This document shows positions 53,058-61,759 of a DNA stretch of 64,000 nt, piece by piece; within the stretch, counting starts at the first letter, position 1; the number at the start of each line of letters is the position of its first letter. Where the stretch lies: assembly GCA_046703545.1 (NCBI GenBank), contig JBJKSX010000013.1, forward strand, positions 49,463 to 113,462, in the 5' to 3' direction. The notes under the pieces are model-generated. The model made no database searches, was not told the origin of the DNA, and saw only the letters and a program-made list of their open reading frames with translations. Source of the DNA: JAJZOM01 sp046703545. GTDB lineage: Archaea > Thermoplasmatota > Thermoplasmata > Thermoplasmatales > Thermoplasmataceae. The translations under genes and the position numbers were made by a program.

Positions 53058-53066
53058 TTTTCCGAC
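53058..53066 (+). promoter_or_regulatory. TTTCCGACA element upstream of UbiD 3
   Basis: TTTCCGACA, part of a TTTCCGACATTTTGTCAG context with an imperfect palindrome GACAttttGTC. It starts 117 nt before the UbiD 3 ATG. The same nine bases occur in the same orientation relative to the cupin gene (59903-59911), about 113 nt before its ATG. Confidence 0.3.
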
Positions 53067-53174
53067 ATTTTGTCAGAATGTAAATTAAAATGCATCAAAA
53101 TTACTATACACTATCAATATTTTCGTTTCTATACTGTTAAAAAAGACTTTATACAAACTTTATGTTCAAGATAT

Positions 53175-54779
53175 ATGGCTGAATATTATAAGGATCTTAA
53201 TGACTACCTTGCATCACTTGAGAATGCCGGTAAGTTATTCCGCATCAAGGAGCCCGTGGCCAAGGAAACCGGTGTCACTTCACTGGCTAGGCTGCAGTAC
53301 AGGGGACTTCCGGAGAGTGAAAGGAGAGGTTTTCTTTTTGAGAATCCAACCGATTTCAATGGCAGGAAATATGACATAAAGGTTGCAACAGGCATTTATG
53401 CCTCATCCCAGGAGATATACGCACTTGGCCTCAAGGCAGAGAATTCATCCACTGAGGCAATACACAAAAAGTGGGAAAGTGCACTCGTAAACCCAGTTGA
53501 AACTAAGCCTGTGAACAGTGCCCCCATCCATGACATAGTGATCGAGGGCGATGACCTGCTTGAGGACGGCAAGGGAGTTGAAGCACTGCCCATTCCGGTT
53601 GAACTCCCGGGGTTCAGCGGCCAGATAAGGACATCGACCCAGGTTATCACAAAATCACCTAAAACTGGAATCCAGAACATGGGAAACTACTCAGCGCATG
53701 TTTTTGGAAAGAAGAAGCTCCTCTGGGAGATTAACAGGGGAAACCAGGGAATCATCCACTGGAGAGAGTGGAAGGAATTGCACAAGCCCATGCCAGCAGC
53801 GGTCATAGTCGGTGGGGCCCCTTCCTATTTCTACACGGCCTCTGCGAAGATCCCCTATGGCGTTGATGAACTGACAGTTGCCGGAGGATTTTCAGGTAAG
53901 CCTGTTGAGACTGTGCAGGCCAAAACAGTGGACATACAGGTTCCCGCTGACGCGGACATAGTAATTGAGGGCAACATTTCCACAGAATACATGGAACCTG
54001 GAAACGCCTTCGGCGAGTACACCGGTTATATGGCCACCGATGTGTGGCTAAGGCCGGTGTTTGACATCACCGCGGTTACCATGAGAAAGAAGGCCACCTT
54101 CGTCCATATCATGAGCCAGTTCCCTCCCAGCGAGAGCAGCAAGGTCAGGGTCATTTCCTCTGACAATGTATACAAGAAATTCCTTCAGCATGACGCCAAG
54201 GTCCCAGGCGTGATCGATGTTGCCTGGCATGAGATGAGCCAGGCACAGTGGTGCGTCATAAAGATAAAGAAAGTGAACAAGTCGCACCCCTGGCAGGTCC
54301 TCAACCTGGTATCAGGCTACGACACGAGGTGGGGGAAATTCTTCATCGTTGTGGATGACGATATCGACATCAGGAACCTCGATGCAGTCATATGGGCAAT
54401 GAGCTGGAGAGTGCAGCCGGCAAGGGACATGAGAGTCATACAGGGGAAGATGCCCGGACTGGACCCATCGGCTTACAGCCCTGGCGCATCACATGAGGAA
54501 AAAGAGTATCCTGGTGGCGTTGGGAGCTCCGGTGTGCTCATAGACGCTACAATCAAGTACCCCTACCCTCCCACTTCACTCCCGAGGAAGGATTACATGG
54601 AGAAGGCCAAGGAGACATGGGAGAGGCTTGGGCTCCCCAAGCTCAATCTTGTTGCGCCGTGGTACGGATATGAGCTCGGATACTGGCCAGACCAGTTCAG
54701 GGAAGACGCCGAGAAGATCGTCCAGGGGAAACACTACGAGATTGGCGAGAGGCTTGCCAAGGAGAGGGAAAAGGTCTGA
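53175..54779 (+). CDS. UbiD-family decarboxylase 3
   Basis: 534 residues from ATG 53175 (the frame extends upstream to 53040, but the ATG beginning MAEYYKDLNDYLASLENAG aligns with copy 1). EGNISTEYMEPGNAFGEYTGY shows the UbiD motif; PPSESSKVRVI and VVDDDIDIRNLDAVIWAMSW are conserved blocks also in copy 1. Likely a paralogue of copy 1. The FMN-binding split-barrel gene follows in the same direction. Confidence 0.9.
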   Translation: MAEYYKDLNDYLASLENAGKLFRIKEPVAKETGVTSLARLQYRGLPESERRGFLFENPTDFNGRKYDIKVATGIYASSQEIYALGLKAENSSTEAIHKKWESALVNPVETKPVNSAPIHDIVIEGDDLLEDGKGVEALPIPVELPGFSGQIRTSTQVITKSPKTGIQNMGNYSAHVFGKKKLLWEINRGNQGIIHWREWKELHKPMPAAVIVGGAPSYFYTASAKIPYGVDELTVAGGFSGKPVETVQAKTVDIQVPADADIVIEGNISTEYMEPGNAFGEYTGYMATDVWLRPVFDITAVTMRKKATFVHIMSQFPPSESSKVRVISSDNVYKKFLQHDAKVPGVIDVAWHEMSQAQWCVIKIKKVNKSHPWQVLNLVSGYDTRWGKFFIVVDDDIDIRNLDAVIWAMSWRVQPARDMRVIQGKMPGLDPSAYSPGASHEEKEYPGGVGSSGVLIDATIKYPYPPTSLPRKDYMEKAKETWERLGLPKLNLVAPWYGYELGYWPDQFREDAEKIVQGKHYEIGERLAKEREKV

Positions 54780-54824
54780 TTATTTAGACCTCAACCTTTT
54801 TTATTTTATACACATGCTTATTTC

Positions 54825-55298
54825 ATGTCAAAATCTCTAGGAAACACTTTGCCTGCCAGAGCCCTTGATTATCTTCATGTTGGGAACGGCAATAGGGACA
54901 ACACTGTCATTTTTCTCATCACAAGCGACCCAAGTGGGTTCCCCCATGTTGCACTTTTGTCGCCATTCCAGGTTGTTGCGGTATCCGAAAGTGAATTTCT
55001 GATTGCAGTCCACAAGGGCACAAGGAGCGAGCACTATCTCGGGGAAAACAGGAAAGCCACACTCATTATTCAGGATAAGCCCTCTGTTGACTACATAAAA
55101 TTTCAGGCTGAAAGGGTGGAAGGATGGGTCAGCGGAAAGGATGAAAACCTGTACAGGGCAATGCCAATAGATGTCCTGGAAGATTATTCTGATCTTGCAC
55201 CATATGTTTCACAGCTGAAATTCGAACCCAGGGAAATCCTAGAAGATTATTCTGCTGGTTTCGAGGAAATAAAGAAATACATCAACAGAAGTCACTGA
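54825..55298 (+). CDS. FMN-binding split-barrel protein
   Basis: 157 residues of the pyridoxamine-phosphate-oxidase/flavin-reductase fold. FLITSDPSGFPHVALLSPFQVVAV is the conserved opening strand pair and IAVHKGTRSEHYLGENRKATLI the FMN-phosphate region. It follows UbiD 3 by 45 nt and overlaps convergent ubiX by 7 nt. Role in reducing or delivering flavin to the UbiD system is plausible but unproven. Confidence 0.75.
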   Translation: MSKSLGNTLPARALDYLHVGNGNRDNTVIFLITSDPSGFPHVALLSPFQVVAVSESEFLIAVHKGTRSEHYLGENRKATLIIQDKPSVDYIKFQAERVEGWVSGKDENLYRAMPIDVLEDYSDLAPYVSQLKFEPREILEDYSAGFEEIKKYINRSH

Positions 55299-55882
55299 TC
55301 TTCGGATATGGCGCCTTTGTCCACGCCCCATTCCTTCAGAAGGCCGGTCTTGATCCCGAGCATGTGAAGCACTCTCCCAACTGTGAGGTCAACCAGCCTT
55401 GTGATGTCATTCTCACCGAAATAAAGAGGCGGGAGTGGGGGCATAATCATTCCTCCAGCTTCTGTGACCTGAACCATGTTTCTCAGATGTATCAGGTTAA
55501 GTGGAGTTTCCCTGGCAAGCAGAATGAGCTTTCTCTTTTCCTTGAGAGTCACCATTGCGGCCCTTGATACCAGGTTCTGCTCAAATCCGGTAGCAACAGC
55601 GGAAAGAGTCGTCATGGAGCAGGGGGCTATCACCATGCCTTCGGTGACAAAGGACCCACTTGCAATCTTTGCGGTGAAGTCGTACTCGTCATATGAAAAT
55701 GTAGCCAGTTTCCTGACTTCCTCTGCATCCAGGTTTGCCTCTATTTCAAGAGTCTTGTGCGCCCCGTCGGAAATAACAGCATGGGTTTCCAGGCCTTCCA
55801 CCTTGCTTGCCGCAAGGAGCAGCCTGTAACCATAAATTGCACCCGTAGATCCTGTGACCGCCACAACTATTCTTTTTACCAT
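55292..55882 (-). CDS. ubiX: flavin prenyltransferase
   Basis: Makes prenylated FMN from reduced FMN and dimethylallyl phosphate, the cofactor of UbiD enzymes. 196 residues with VAVTGSTGAIYGYRLL (FMN site), APCSMTTLSAVATGFEQNLV and PLPPLYFGENDI, which are typical of UbiX/PAD1. It is the only UbiX in the window and can serve all three UbiD copies, being encoded opposite to UbiD 3. Confidence 0.95.
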   Translation of the reverse strand: MVKRIVVAVTGSTGAIYGYRLLLAASKVEGLETHAVISDGAHKTLEIEANLDAEEVRKLATFSYDEYDFTAKIASGSFVTEGMVIAPCSMTTLSAVATGFEQNLVSRAAMVTLKEKRKLILLARETPLNLIHLRNMVQVTEAGGMIMPPLPPLYFGENDITRLVDLTVGRVLHMLGIKTGLLKEWGVDKGAISEDQ

Positions 55883-56294
55883 CGCAAATCAGCCTGCTTA
55901 GCCGGTTTCTTTACATACTGATTGAGTACTTCTAGTTATCCTTTTTCCGGAAATATCGGTTCAGATTGGCGTCAGGTCTGTCTTGCCCATGAAATGGGCT
56001 TCAAATAACAACTGAACCCATCTGGTTCCAGCAAAAGGTACGTTTTCTGTGTGGCAAAAACATTAATTATCTATTGTGTTTATTAGTTCATAATCAATCT
56101 AAATTAACATGCCCCAGTATATTGGGCACGGAACCTCAGAGATACTCTATAACAACCCATGACCGTTGCTTTATGATCCCTTGATATGTAAAGGGTCAGC
56201 GCAAACACTGAAAATCCAATTTCGATTCGGTGCCAAAGTTAAAGGTTCCATACTGTTTGATTTACAGGCATATTGATTGAAGAGGTGAAATGGT
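55883..56294. other. intergenic region upstream of katG
   Basis: No gene. Contains GCCCAT-gaa-ATGGGC (55985-55999), a perfect 6-bp inverted repeat, and TGCCC-cagtatatt-GGGCA (56110-56128). The katG ribosome site AGAGGTG lies about 9 nt before its ATG, so katG has a real leader unlike many genes here. Confidence 0.4.
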
Positions 56295-58463
56295 ATGAGT
56301 GAAAATGAGTGCCCTGTTCATCACGGAGACAGGGAAGCAAAAGACATACAGGACTGGTGGCCGGATAGGCTTGATCTGAAGATCCTCAGGCAGTTCTCCC
56401 CCAAATCAAATCCAATGGACGCCGATTTTGACTACAGGAAGGAATTTCTGAGCCTGGACCTGGGTGAAGTGAAGAAGGACATAGAGAAGGTCATGAAAAC
56501 CTCACAGGAATGGTGGCCTGCCGATTTCGGAAATTATGGCCCCCTGTTCATAAGAATGGCCTGGCATGCAGCCGGAACCTACAGGATTGGAGACGGGAGA
56601 GGGGGCGCGGGAAATGCCCAGCAGAGGTTCCCGCCCCTTAACAGCTGGCCCGACAATGTTCTCCTTGACAGGGCTAGAAGACTTGTCTGGCCAGTGAAGC
56701 AAAAGTACGGGAGGAAACTTTCCTGGGGAGACTTGATTGTGCTTTCCGGGAATGTTGCCCTTGAAAACATGGGATTCAGAACCTTCGGGTTCGCAGGAGG
56801 CAGGAAGGACGTTTTCGAGCCGGATGAATCAGTGTACTGGGGAAGTGAGGGAGAATGGCTCCAGGACAAGAGGTATTCAGGTGAAAGAGACCTGGAGAAT
56901 CCCCTTGCAGCAGTACAGATGGGGCTGATTTACGTCAACCCTGAGGGGCCGAATGGTGAGCCGGACCCTGTGAAGGCAGCGGTGGATATCAGGGAAACAT
57001 TCAGCAGAATGGCCATGAATGATGAGGAGACTGTTGCCCTTATTGCGGGCGGGCACAGCTTTGGAAAAACGCATGGTGCAGGGCCTGCAACCCACGTTGG
57101 GCCGGATCCGGAGGCTGCGCCGATCCAGAACCAGGGAATCGGATGGGTCAGCTCCTACAAGTCAGGAAAGGGCGATGACACCATAGGCGGAGGGCCAGAG
57201 GTGACCTGGACAACAACCCCGACAAAATGGGGAATGGGATTCCTGGAAACACTGTTCAAGTATGAGTGGGAGCTTGAGAAGAGCCCGGCAGGAGCCCACC
57301 AGTTTGTTGCCAAGAATGCAGAAAATGTGGTCCCTTATGCCCATGACAGCTCGAGAAAGCGAAAGCCGACCATGCTGGTGACCGACCTCTCTCTCAGGTA
57401 CGATCCGTCATATGAGAAGATATCAAGGAGCTTCCTTGAGAATCCAGACAGATTTGCGGATGCATTTGCAAGGGCATGGTTCAAGCTTACACACAGAGAC
57501 ATGGGCCCCAAGACAAGATACCTGGGCCAGGAGGTTCCCAAAGAAGACCTCATCTGGCAGGATCCTGTTCCAGAGGCGGACTACAAGCTTGTGGAAAAGA
57601 ATGATGTCAGTGCTCTCAAGTCGGAAATACTGAACTCCGGGCTCAGTGTCAGTGATCTTGTATACGTAGCCTGGTCGTCAGCCTCAACATTCAGGGGAAG
57701 CGACAAGAGGGGGGGTGCAAATGGCGCCCGAATAAGGCTGGAACCTCAGAGAAACTGGAAGGCAAATGAGCCTGAACGCCTGAAGAAGGTTCTCGAGACC
57801 CTGGACAGGATACGTGAAAAATTCAACAGCGGTGCCGGCGGAGGCAAGAAAGTTTCGCTGGCTGACCTCATCGTGATCGCGGGAAATGCCGCTGTTGAAA
57901 AGGCTGCCTCGGATGCCGGAGTGAAGGTGGAAGTGCCTTTCACCCCTGGTAGGACCGATGCAACCCAGGAAAACACTGATGTGGAGTCCTTTGAGGTTCT
58001 CGAGCCAAAGTACGATGGGTTCAGGAACCTGACTGAGGGCTATCCCAGGGAAGAATTCATGCTGGTGGACAAGGCCAACCTCCTTACGCTCTCCGTGCCG
58101 GAAATGACTGTCCTGATGGGTGGAATGAGAACTCTGGATGCAAACCACAATCATTCGAAGGCTGGAGTTTTCACCGACAGGCCGGGAGTACTGACAAACG
58201 ACTTCTTCCTGAATCTCCTTGACAACAGCATAACCTGGAAACCGTCCAATGAATCCGAGACCCTGTTTGAAGGGACAGATTCCAGGACGGGAAAGCCAAA
58301 ATGGACAGCGAGCCGTGTCGACCTCATATTCGGTGCACATTCTGAGCTCAGGGCTGTTGCTGAAATTTACGGAAGCAGTGACAGCAAGGAGAAGTTCGTC
58401 AGGGATTTTGTGTCTGCATGGGCCAAAGTAATGGAACTTGACCGGTTCGATATTCACCAGTAA
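56295..58463 (+). CDS. katG: catalase-peroxidase
   Basis: Detoxifies hydrogen peroxide with heme. 722 residues, the two-domain length. Distal site RMAWHAAGTYR gives R87, W90, H91; Y213 lies in IYVNPEGP and M239 in FSRMAMND, so the Trp-Tyr-Met covalent adduct required for catalase activity is intact. The proximal histidine is H254 in GGHSFGKTHG. The C-terminal half repeats the fold without heme ligands. SD AGAGGTG precedes ATG 56295. Peroxide defence suits an aerobic acidophile and its aromatic oxidation island. Confidence 0.97.
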   Translation: MSENECPVHHGDREAKDIQDWWPDRLDLKILRQFSPKSNPMDADFDYRKEFLSLDLGEVKKDIEKVMKTSQEWWPADFGNYGPLFIRMAWHAAGTYRIGDGRGGAGNAQQRFPPLNSWPDNVLLDRARRLVWPVKQKYGRKLSWGDLIVLSGNVALENMGFRTFGFAGGRKDVFEPDESVYWGSEGEWLQDKRYSGERDLENPLAAVQMGLIYVNPEGPNGEPDPVKAAVDIRETFSRMAMNDEETVALIAGGHSFGKTHGAGPATHVGPDPEAAPIQNQGIGWVSSYKSGKGDDTIGGGPEVTWTTTPTKWGMGFLETLFKYEWELEKSPAGAHQFVAKNAENVVPYAHDSSRKRKPTMLVTDLSLRYDPSYEKISRSFLENPDRFADAFARAWFKLTHRDMGPKTRYLGQEVPKEDLIWQDPVPEADYKLVEKNDVSALKSEILNSGLSVSDLVYVAWSSASTFRGSDKRGGANGARIRLEPQRNWKANEPERLKKVLETLDRIREKFNSGAGGGKKVSLADLIVIAGNAAVEKAASDAGVKVEVPFTPGRTDATQENTDVESFEVLEPKYDGFRNLTEGYPREEFMLVDKANLLTLSVPEMTVLMGGMRTLDANHNHSKAGVFTDRPGVLTNDFFLNLLDNSITWKPSNESETLFEGTDSRTGKPKWTASRVDLIFGAHSELRAVAEIYGSSDSKEKFVRDFVSAWAKVMELDRFDIHQ

Positions 58464-58474
58464 AATCCAATGGC

Positions 58475-58497
58475 ATCTGGACAGGAAATGTCCAGAT
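58475..58497. terminator. 9-bp hairpin terminator between convergent katG and cyclase genes
   Basis: ATCTGGACA and TGTCCAGAT form a perfect 9-bp stem with loop GGAAA, followed by A/T runs on both sides. It lies between katG's stop and the cyclase stop, fitting a bidirectional terminator. Confidence 0.65.
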
Positions 58498-58524
58498 CAA
58501 AATTTTAAAAAATTTGGGTTTTGT

Positions 58525-59337
58525 TCAAGCTATTGCAATGGGCCTGAATGGTGAGCCTGTTGCACCCTTGAACTTGAGTGGCATCCCTATGAACAGGAAT
58601 TCATACACCTTGTCCCTCGAAATTTCCTCGAGGAAAATGTTCTCAATGATGTAGATGCCCCTCTGGGCAAGCAGATAGTAATGTCCCGGGAGCTGCGAGC
58701 CCATCTCCGGGTCCTTTGGACCAGGCACATCCCACGCCAGATTGTCCGCACCAACGGCAAAACACTTGTCTTCCAGGTACCTGCTCACTTCCTTTGAGAC
58801 TCCTGCAGCCTTGAGGTATTTCTCCTGGTCCCTCCAGTACTTTCCGAATCCTGTCCTAACAAGGACAATGTCTTCCTTTCCGAAGGTGATGCCCTCCTTC
58901 TCCACCGCGTTCTTGAATTCTTCCAGCGTAATCTCATGCTTCTCCGGCAAGGGATCGCCCGAGAAGGCTGCCACATCCACCAGAACTGCTTTCCTGACAA
59001 AGACCGGGAATTCAGAGGCGTCCAGTTTCGTGAAGCCCCAAGGAGTCTCCACCTCAGGAGTGATCTTTGTCCCGTCGTGCAGTGTAAGGTTGTCTGCCTG
59101 GTGGCAGAGTGCATCTATGTGCGTACCGGACTGGTCGGTCATTATAATCAGGCCTGATGAGCTGGATCTTGGTCCGTTCTTCTCAGGTTCGTAATGGCTC
59201 TCATGGTGCCGGTAAAGGAAAAACTCAAGGCCCGGCTTGACAGGATCAAATGCGGGCATCCCGGGGTATCTTACGTGTTCCAGGTCATATATTTTTGCGC
59301 CCGAAGTGAGCGCCTTCAAAACTTCTGAATCAACCAT
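58525..59337 (-). CDS. cyclase-family (kynurenine formamidase-like) hydrolase
   Basis: 270 residues of the PF04199 cyclase fold. The metal motif HxGTHxD is seen in QSGTHIDALCHQ; IYDLEHVRYPGMPAF opens the protein as in KynB-type enzymes. Family members hydrolyse N-formylkynurenine or isatin, or act on related ring compounds. Stop lies past the terminator of katG; its start lies 15 nt beyond the cupin stop, so cupin and cyclase form an operon. Confidence 0.85.
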   Translation of the reverse strand: MVDSEVLKALTSGAKIYDLEHVRYPGMPAFDPVKPGLEFFLYRHHESHYEPEKNGPRSSSSGLIIMTDQSGTHIDALCHQADNLTLHDGTKITPEVETPWGFTKLDASEFPVFVRKAVLVDVAAFSGDPLPEKHEITLEEFKNAVEKEGITFGKEDIVLVRTGFGKYWRDQEKYLKAAGVSKEVSRYLEDKCFAVGADNLAWDVPGPKDPEMGSQLPGHYYLLAQRGIYIIENIFLEEISRDKVYEFLFIGMPLKFKGATGSPFRPIAIA

Positions 59338-59352
59338 ACTTACACCAACTCC

Positions 59353-59790
59353 TTACTGCTTTGTAACATTTGTGAGTTCTGATCTTGACTTGATCTCGAT
59401 CGCCATGTAATCGGAATCGGGCTTTGCCGAAGCATTGTGGCCAACACCTCTGGGAATGTAGAGAAGTTCACCTGCCTTGAGGTTGTATTCGCCCTGCTCG
59501 GTTTTCCAGGTTGCCTCACCGCTGACACATATGATGACCTCGTCAAAGTCCATGTTTCTGTGCCAGAAAGGCATTACGGACCTTCTCCTTGAAACCTCAA
59601 CGCTAATTCCGTCTCCAGTGAGCATCTTCATGGGGGCCAGATCTGGCTTTTCCATGTTGGGCGGGATCAGGCTTCCATACTTTATCACTTCAGACTTTGC
59701 GTCCACCTTGTAGACTTCAGCTTCCTTGTCTCTTGAAAATACAACATTTACACCTTTTGAGGTGATTTTTTCCTTGATTGTCTCCGACAT
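59353..59790 (-). CDS. cupin protein, possible ring-cleaving dioxygenase
   Basis: 145 residues with a single cupin barrel. FWHRNMDFDEVIICVSGEATW is the first cupin motif and LYIPRGVGHNASAKP the second, so metal ligands His, Glu and His appear conserved. WHRN.DFDEV resembles homogentisate- or hydroxyanthranilate-type dioxygenase cupins. Promoter region 59791-60008 is AT-rich and contains TTTCCGACA about 113 nt upstream. Confidence 0.8.
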   Translation of the reverse strand: MSETIKEKITSKGVNVVFSRDKEAEVYKVDAKSEVIKYGSLIPPNMEKPDLAPMKMLTGDGISVEVSRRRSVMPFWHRNMDFDEVIICVSGEATWKTEQGEYNLKAGELLYIPRGVGHNASAKPDSDYMAIEIKSRSELTNVTKQ

Positions 59791-59902
59791 GATTACCTCT
59801 CGGTTCTCTCAATGGGATAAGAATAATAAAAACTTTCGAAAAATGAAAAATTGCATCGAAAATCCAGATAATGTTTGTTATTGTACATAACTTCTATGAT
59901 TT

Positions 59903-59911
59903 TGTCGGAAA
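59903..59911 (-). promoter_or_regulatory. TTTCCGACA element upstream of the cupin/cyclase operon
   Basis: Read on the minus strand, TTTCCGACA followed by AAATCATAG. It matches nine bases of the element before UbiD 3 at about the same distance from the start codon. Confidence 0.3.
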
Positions 59912-60008
59912 TTAAATGAAAATTCAGAAAAAATAACTTTTAGAAAATGAAGAATCCTTTGATTGAGAAAAATTTTAAAATTAAAAAAATAAATGGAGGG
60001 AATTGGCC

Positions 60009-61364
60009 TCAGTTTTCTGCGGCCAGGGCTTCCTGTTCTTTCGCAATGTTCCCAATTGTTTCCTTTGACATGAAGAATGAGACGAAGTAGATCACTCCCA
60101 TGATCACAAGGAATATGGTCTGTGCAACAGAATAGAAGGATTTCCCATACACCCCATAGAGGTATGTTATGACTAATGGCCAGACACCAGCTATACCGTA
60201 TCCCAGGTTCCAGTTAAGACCCACAGCGGTTGAACGCACTTCTGTGGTGAATGCCTCGTTCAGGAATAATGACAGGTTCGCCTTCGCAATTGATGCAAAG
60301 AAGTAGAACGGTATCAATGTAGCCAGGATGAGGTAATACTCAGATGCTGTGAGTGTCCCGAGGTACAGGAACAGGAAACTTGTCAGTATGAGTATGATTG
60401 CGCTGACAAGTGCAAATGGCTTTCTTCCCGTTTTCTGTGACAGTGCTCCGCCAAACATGGAGCCAATGACACCAAAGGCTGCGCCAATGAGCACAATTGT
60501 TGCAATTTCAGGGTGCTGCACTGAGTTTACAACATGGAGGAATGTTGGGAACTGGTTTTCTGTGAGGTTATCGTAGCCAAGCAGACCAATGGAAGAGAAC
60601 ATGGCTATGAAGAATGGCCTCCTCATCGAAGAGCCCTTGCCGAAGATCTTCTTGTAAATTCCCTCTTCCTTTGCATGCCTTGTCCTTGATCTCACGAATA
60701 TTGCTGATTCAGGAACCCTGTAGAGCACGGGGAGAATCAGCACCAGTGGAAGAAGTGCCACGAGGAACATAACTCTCCATGCATAGGCATCGTAAGCAGC
60801 GGTTGTCACGAACATGGCACTGATCAGGATCAGCCATGCGGCTCCAATAACGTGAGCCCAGCTTCCGCCGGCTTCTGCAGTTCCGGTGATAAATCCCCTG
60901 AGCCTCTCTGGCAGGTTTTCTGTTGTGAACACAAGACCGCCTGCGATAAGTGCTCCAATGAATATACCGCCTACAAGTCTGAGGAGTATGAACAGGACAG
61001 GGGAGACTATGCCAGCTTGCGCATATGTTGGTATGCCCGCTATGCCTGCAGTCAGAAGCGAGGAGCCCAGAATACTGATGTAAAGCCCACGCTTTCTTCC
61101 CACACGGTCATACAGAGGGCCAATAATAGCCGCACCAAGTGGCCTAAGAACAGAACCTGCTGCGAAGCCTCCCCAAACTATAAGCAGGGAGTTTGACAGC
61201 TTGCCCGGGTAGATCGCCTTTCCGAAAGGAATTGAAACGAAAACCAATGCAATGAAACTCAAAATATCAAAAGTGTACGCCATCAGGGAGATGTACGTCT
61301 GCATTGCATTGGTCCTGGTAAACTTACCAGTTCTACTCGGAATAGAACTTGCGTTACTATCCAT
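60009..61364 (-). CDS. MFS transporter, sugar/aromatic-acid porter type
   Basis: 451 residues with 12 membrane helices. GPLYDRVGRKRGLYISILGSS is the MFS signature between helices 2 and 3, and GGALSQKTGRKPFALVS its counterpart between 8 and 9. Sequence flavour is that of proton-coupled carboxylate/aromatic acid porters (ShiA, MhpT-like). Context with UbiD, cupin and amidohydrolase genes supports uptake of an aromatic acid. Its substrate is not known. Confidence 0.88.
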   Translation of the reverse strand: MDSNASSIPSRTGKFTRTNAMQTYISLMAYTFDILSFIALVFVSIPFGKAIYPGKLSNSLLIVWGGFAAGSVLRPLGAAIIGPLYDRVGRKRGLYISILGSSLLTAGIAGIPTYAQAGIVSPVLFILLRLVGGIFIGALIAGGLVFTTENLPERLRGFITGTAEAGGSWAHVIGAAWLILISAMFVTTAAYDAYAWRVMFLVALLPLVLILPVLYRVPESAIFVRSRTRHAKEEGIYKKIFGKGSSMRRPFFIAMFSSIGLLGYDNLTENQFPTFLHVVNSVQHPEIATIVLIGAAFGVIGSMFGGALSQKTGRKPFALVSAIILILTSFLFLYLGTLTASEYYLILATLIPFYFFASIAKANLSLFLNEAFTTEVRSTAVGLNWNLGYGIAGVWPLVITYLYGVYGKSFYSVAQTIFLVIMGVIYFVSFFMSKETIGNIAKEQEALAAEN

Positions 61365-61759
61365 AAACGGCTTAAAATGAAACCGTTTTTAAATTTTTCT
61401 ACGAGATTATACATTTTAACATCATAATTTGCATTTCCTGATGTATATTTTGTACAGAGTATGGATTAAGCAAATTATATGAGAAAAATAAATGCCTTCA
61501 CAAAGTGGAACTTCCTGTTGTGGAATATAGATTTATTGAATTCTCTTTATAATTGATACTCTTTGCTAATATTTCAATTTTGGGATGGGGCTATCTGCCA
61601 ACAGCGGTTTGATGCCACGCAAACCCAGTATATTCCTGCTTTCTGGAGCTTTTAACTCTCTCTGGTTCGTTGCAAGATGGTGTGCTATTGCCAATTTGAC
61701 GCTTTGGCAGCCAAACACCGAATAATTAATGAGAAAATAATAAAATCCTGGAAACTCTT
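61365..61759. other. intergenic region with AT-rich control DNA and one short frame
   Basis: About 395 nt. The left part is AT-rich and includes the MFS promoter on the minus strand. The right part holds the amidohydrolase promoter and a 37-codon frame at 61612-61725. No RNA gene or repeat was recognised. Confidence 0.4.
61612..61725 (+). pseudogene. 37-codon frame resembling a transporter N-terminus, doubtful
   Basis: ATG..TAA reading MPRKPSIFLLSGAFNSLWFV then ARWCAIANLTLWQPNTE, with a hydrophobic first helix. It looks like the first helix of a transporter cut short, perhaps a decayed relic, or may be a small leader ORF before the amidohydrolase. Not in a place where it needs to be functional. 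Confidence 0.2.

Noticed and set aside
56130..56249. Distant GGAACCT ... AGGTTCC inverted pair upstream of katG.
   Set aside because: Seven bases over 113 nt is weak and can occur by chance.
56295..58463. Missing Met of the Trp-Tyr-Met adduct in KatG, judged from Gln in NQGIGW.
   Set aside because: Counting from Y213 shows M239 in FSRMAMND at the correct spacing, so the adduct residues are present.
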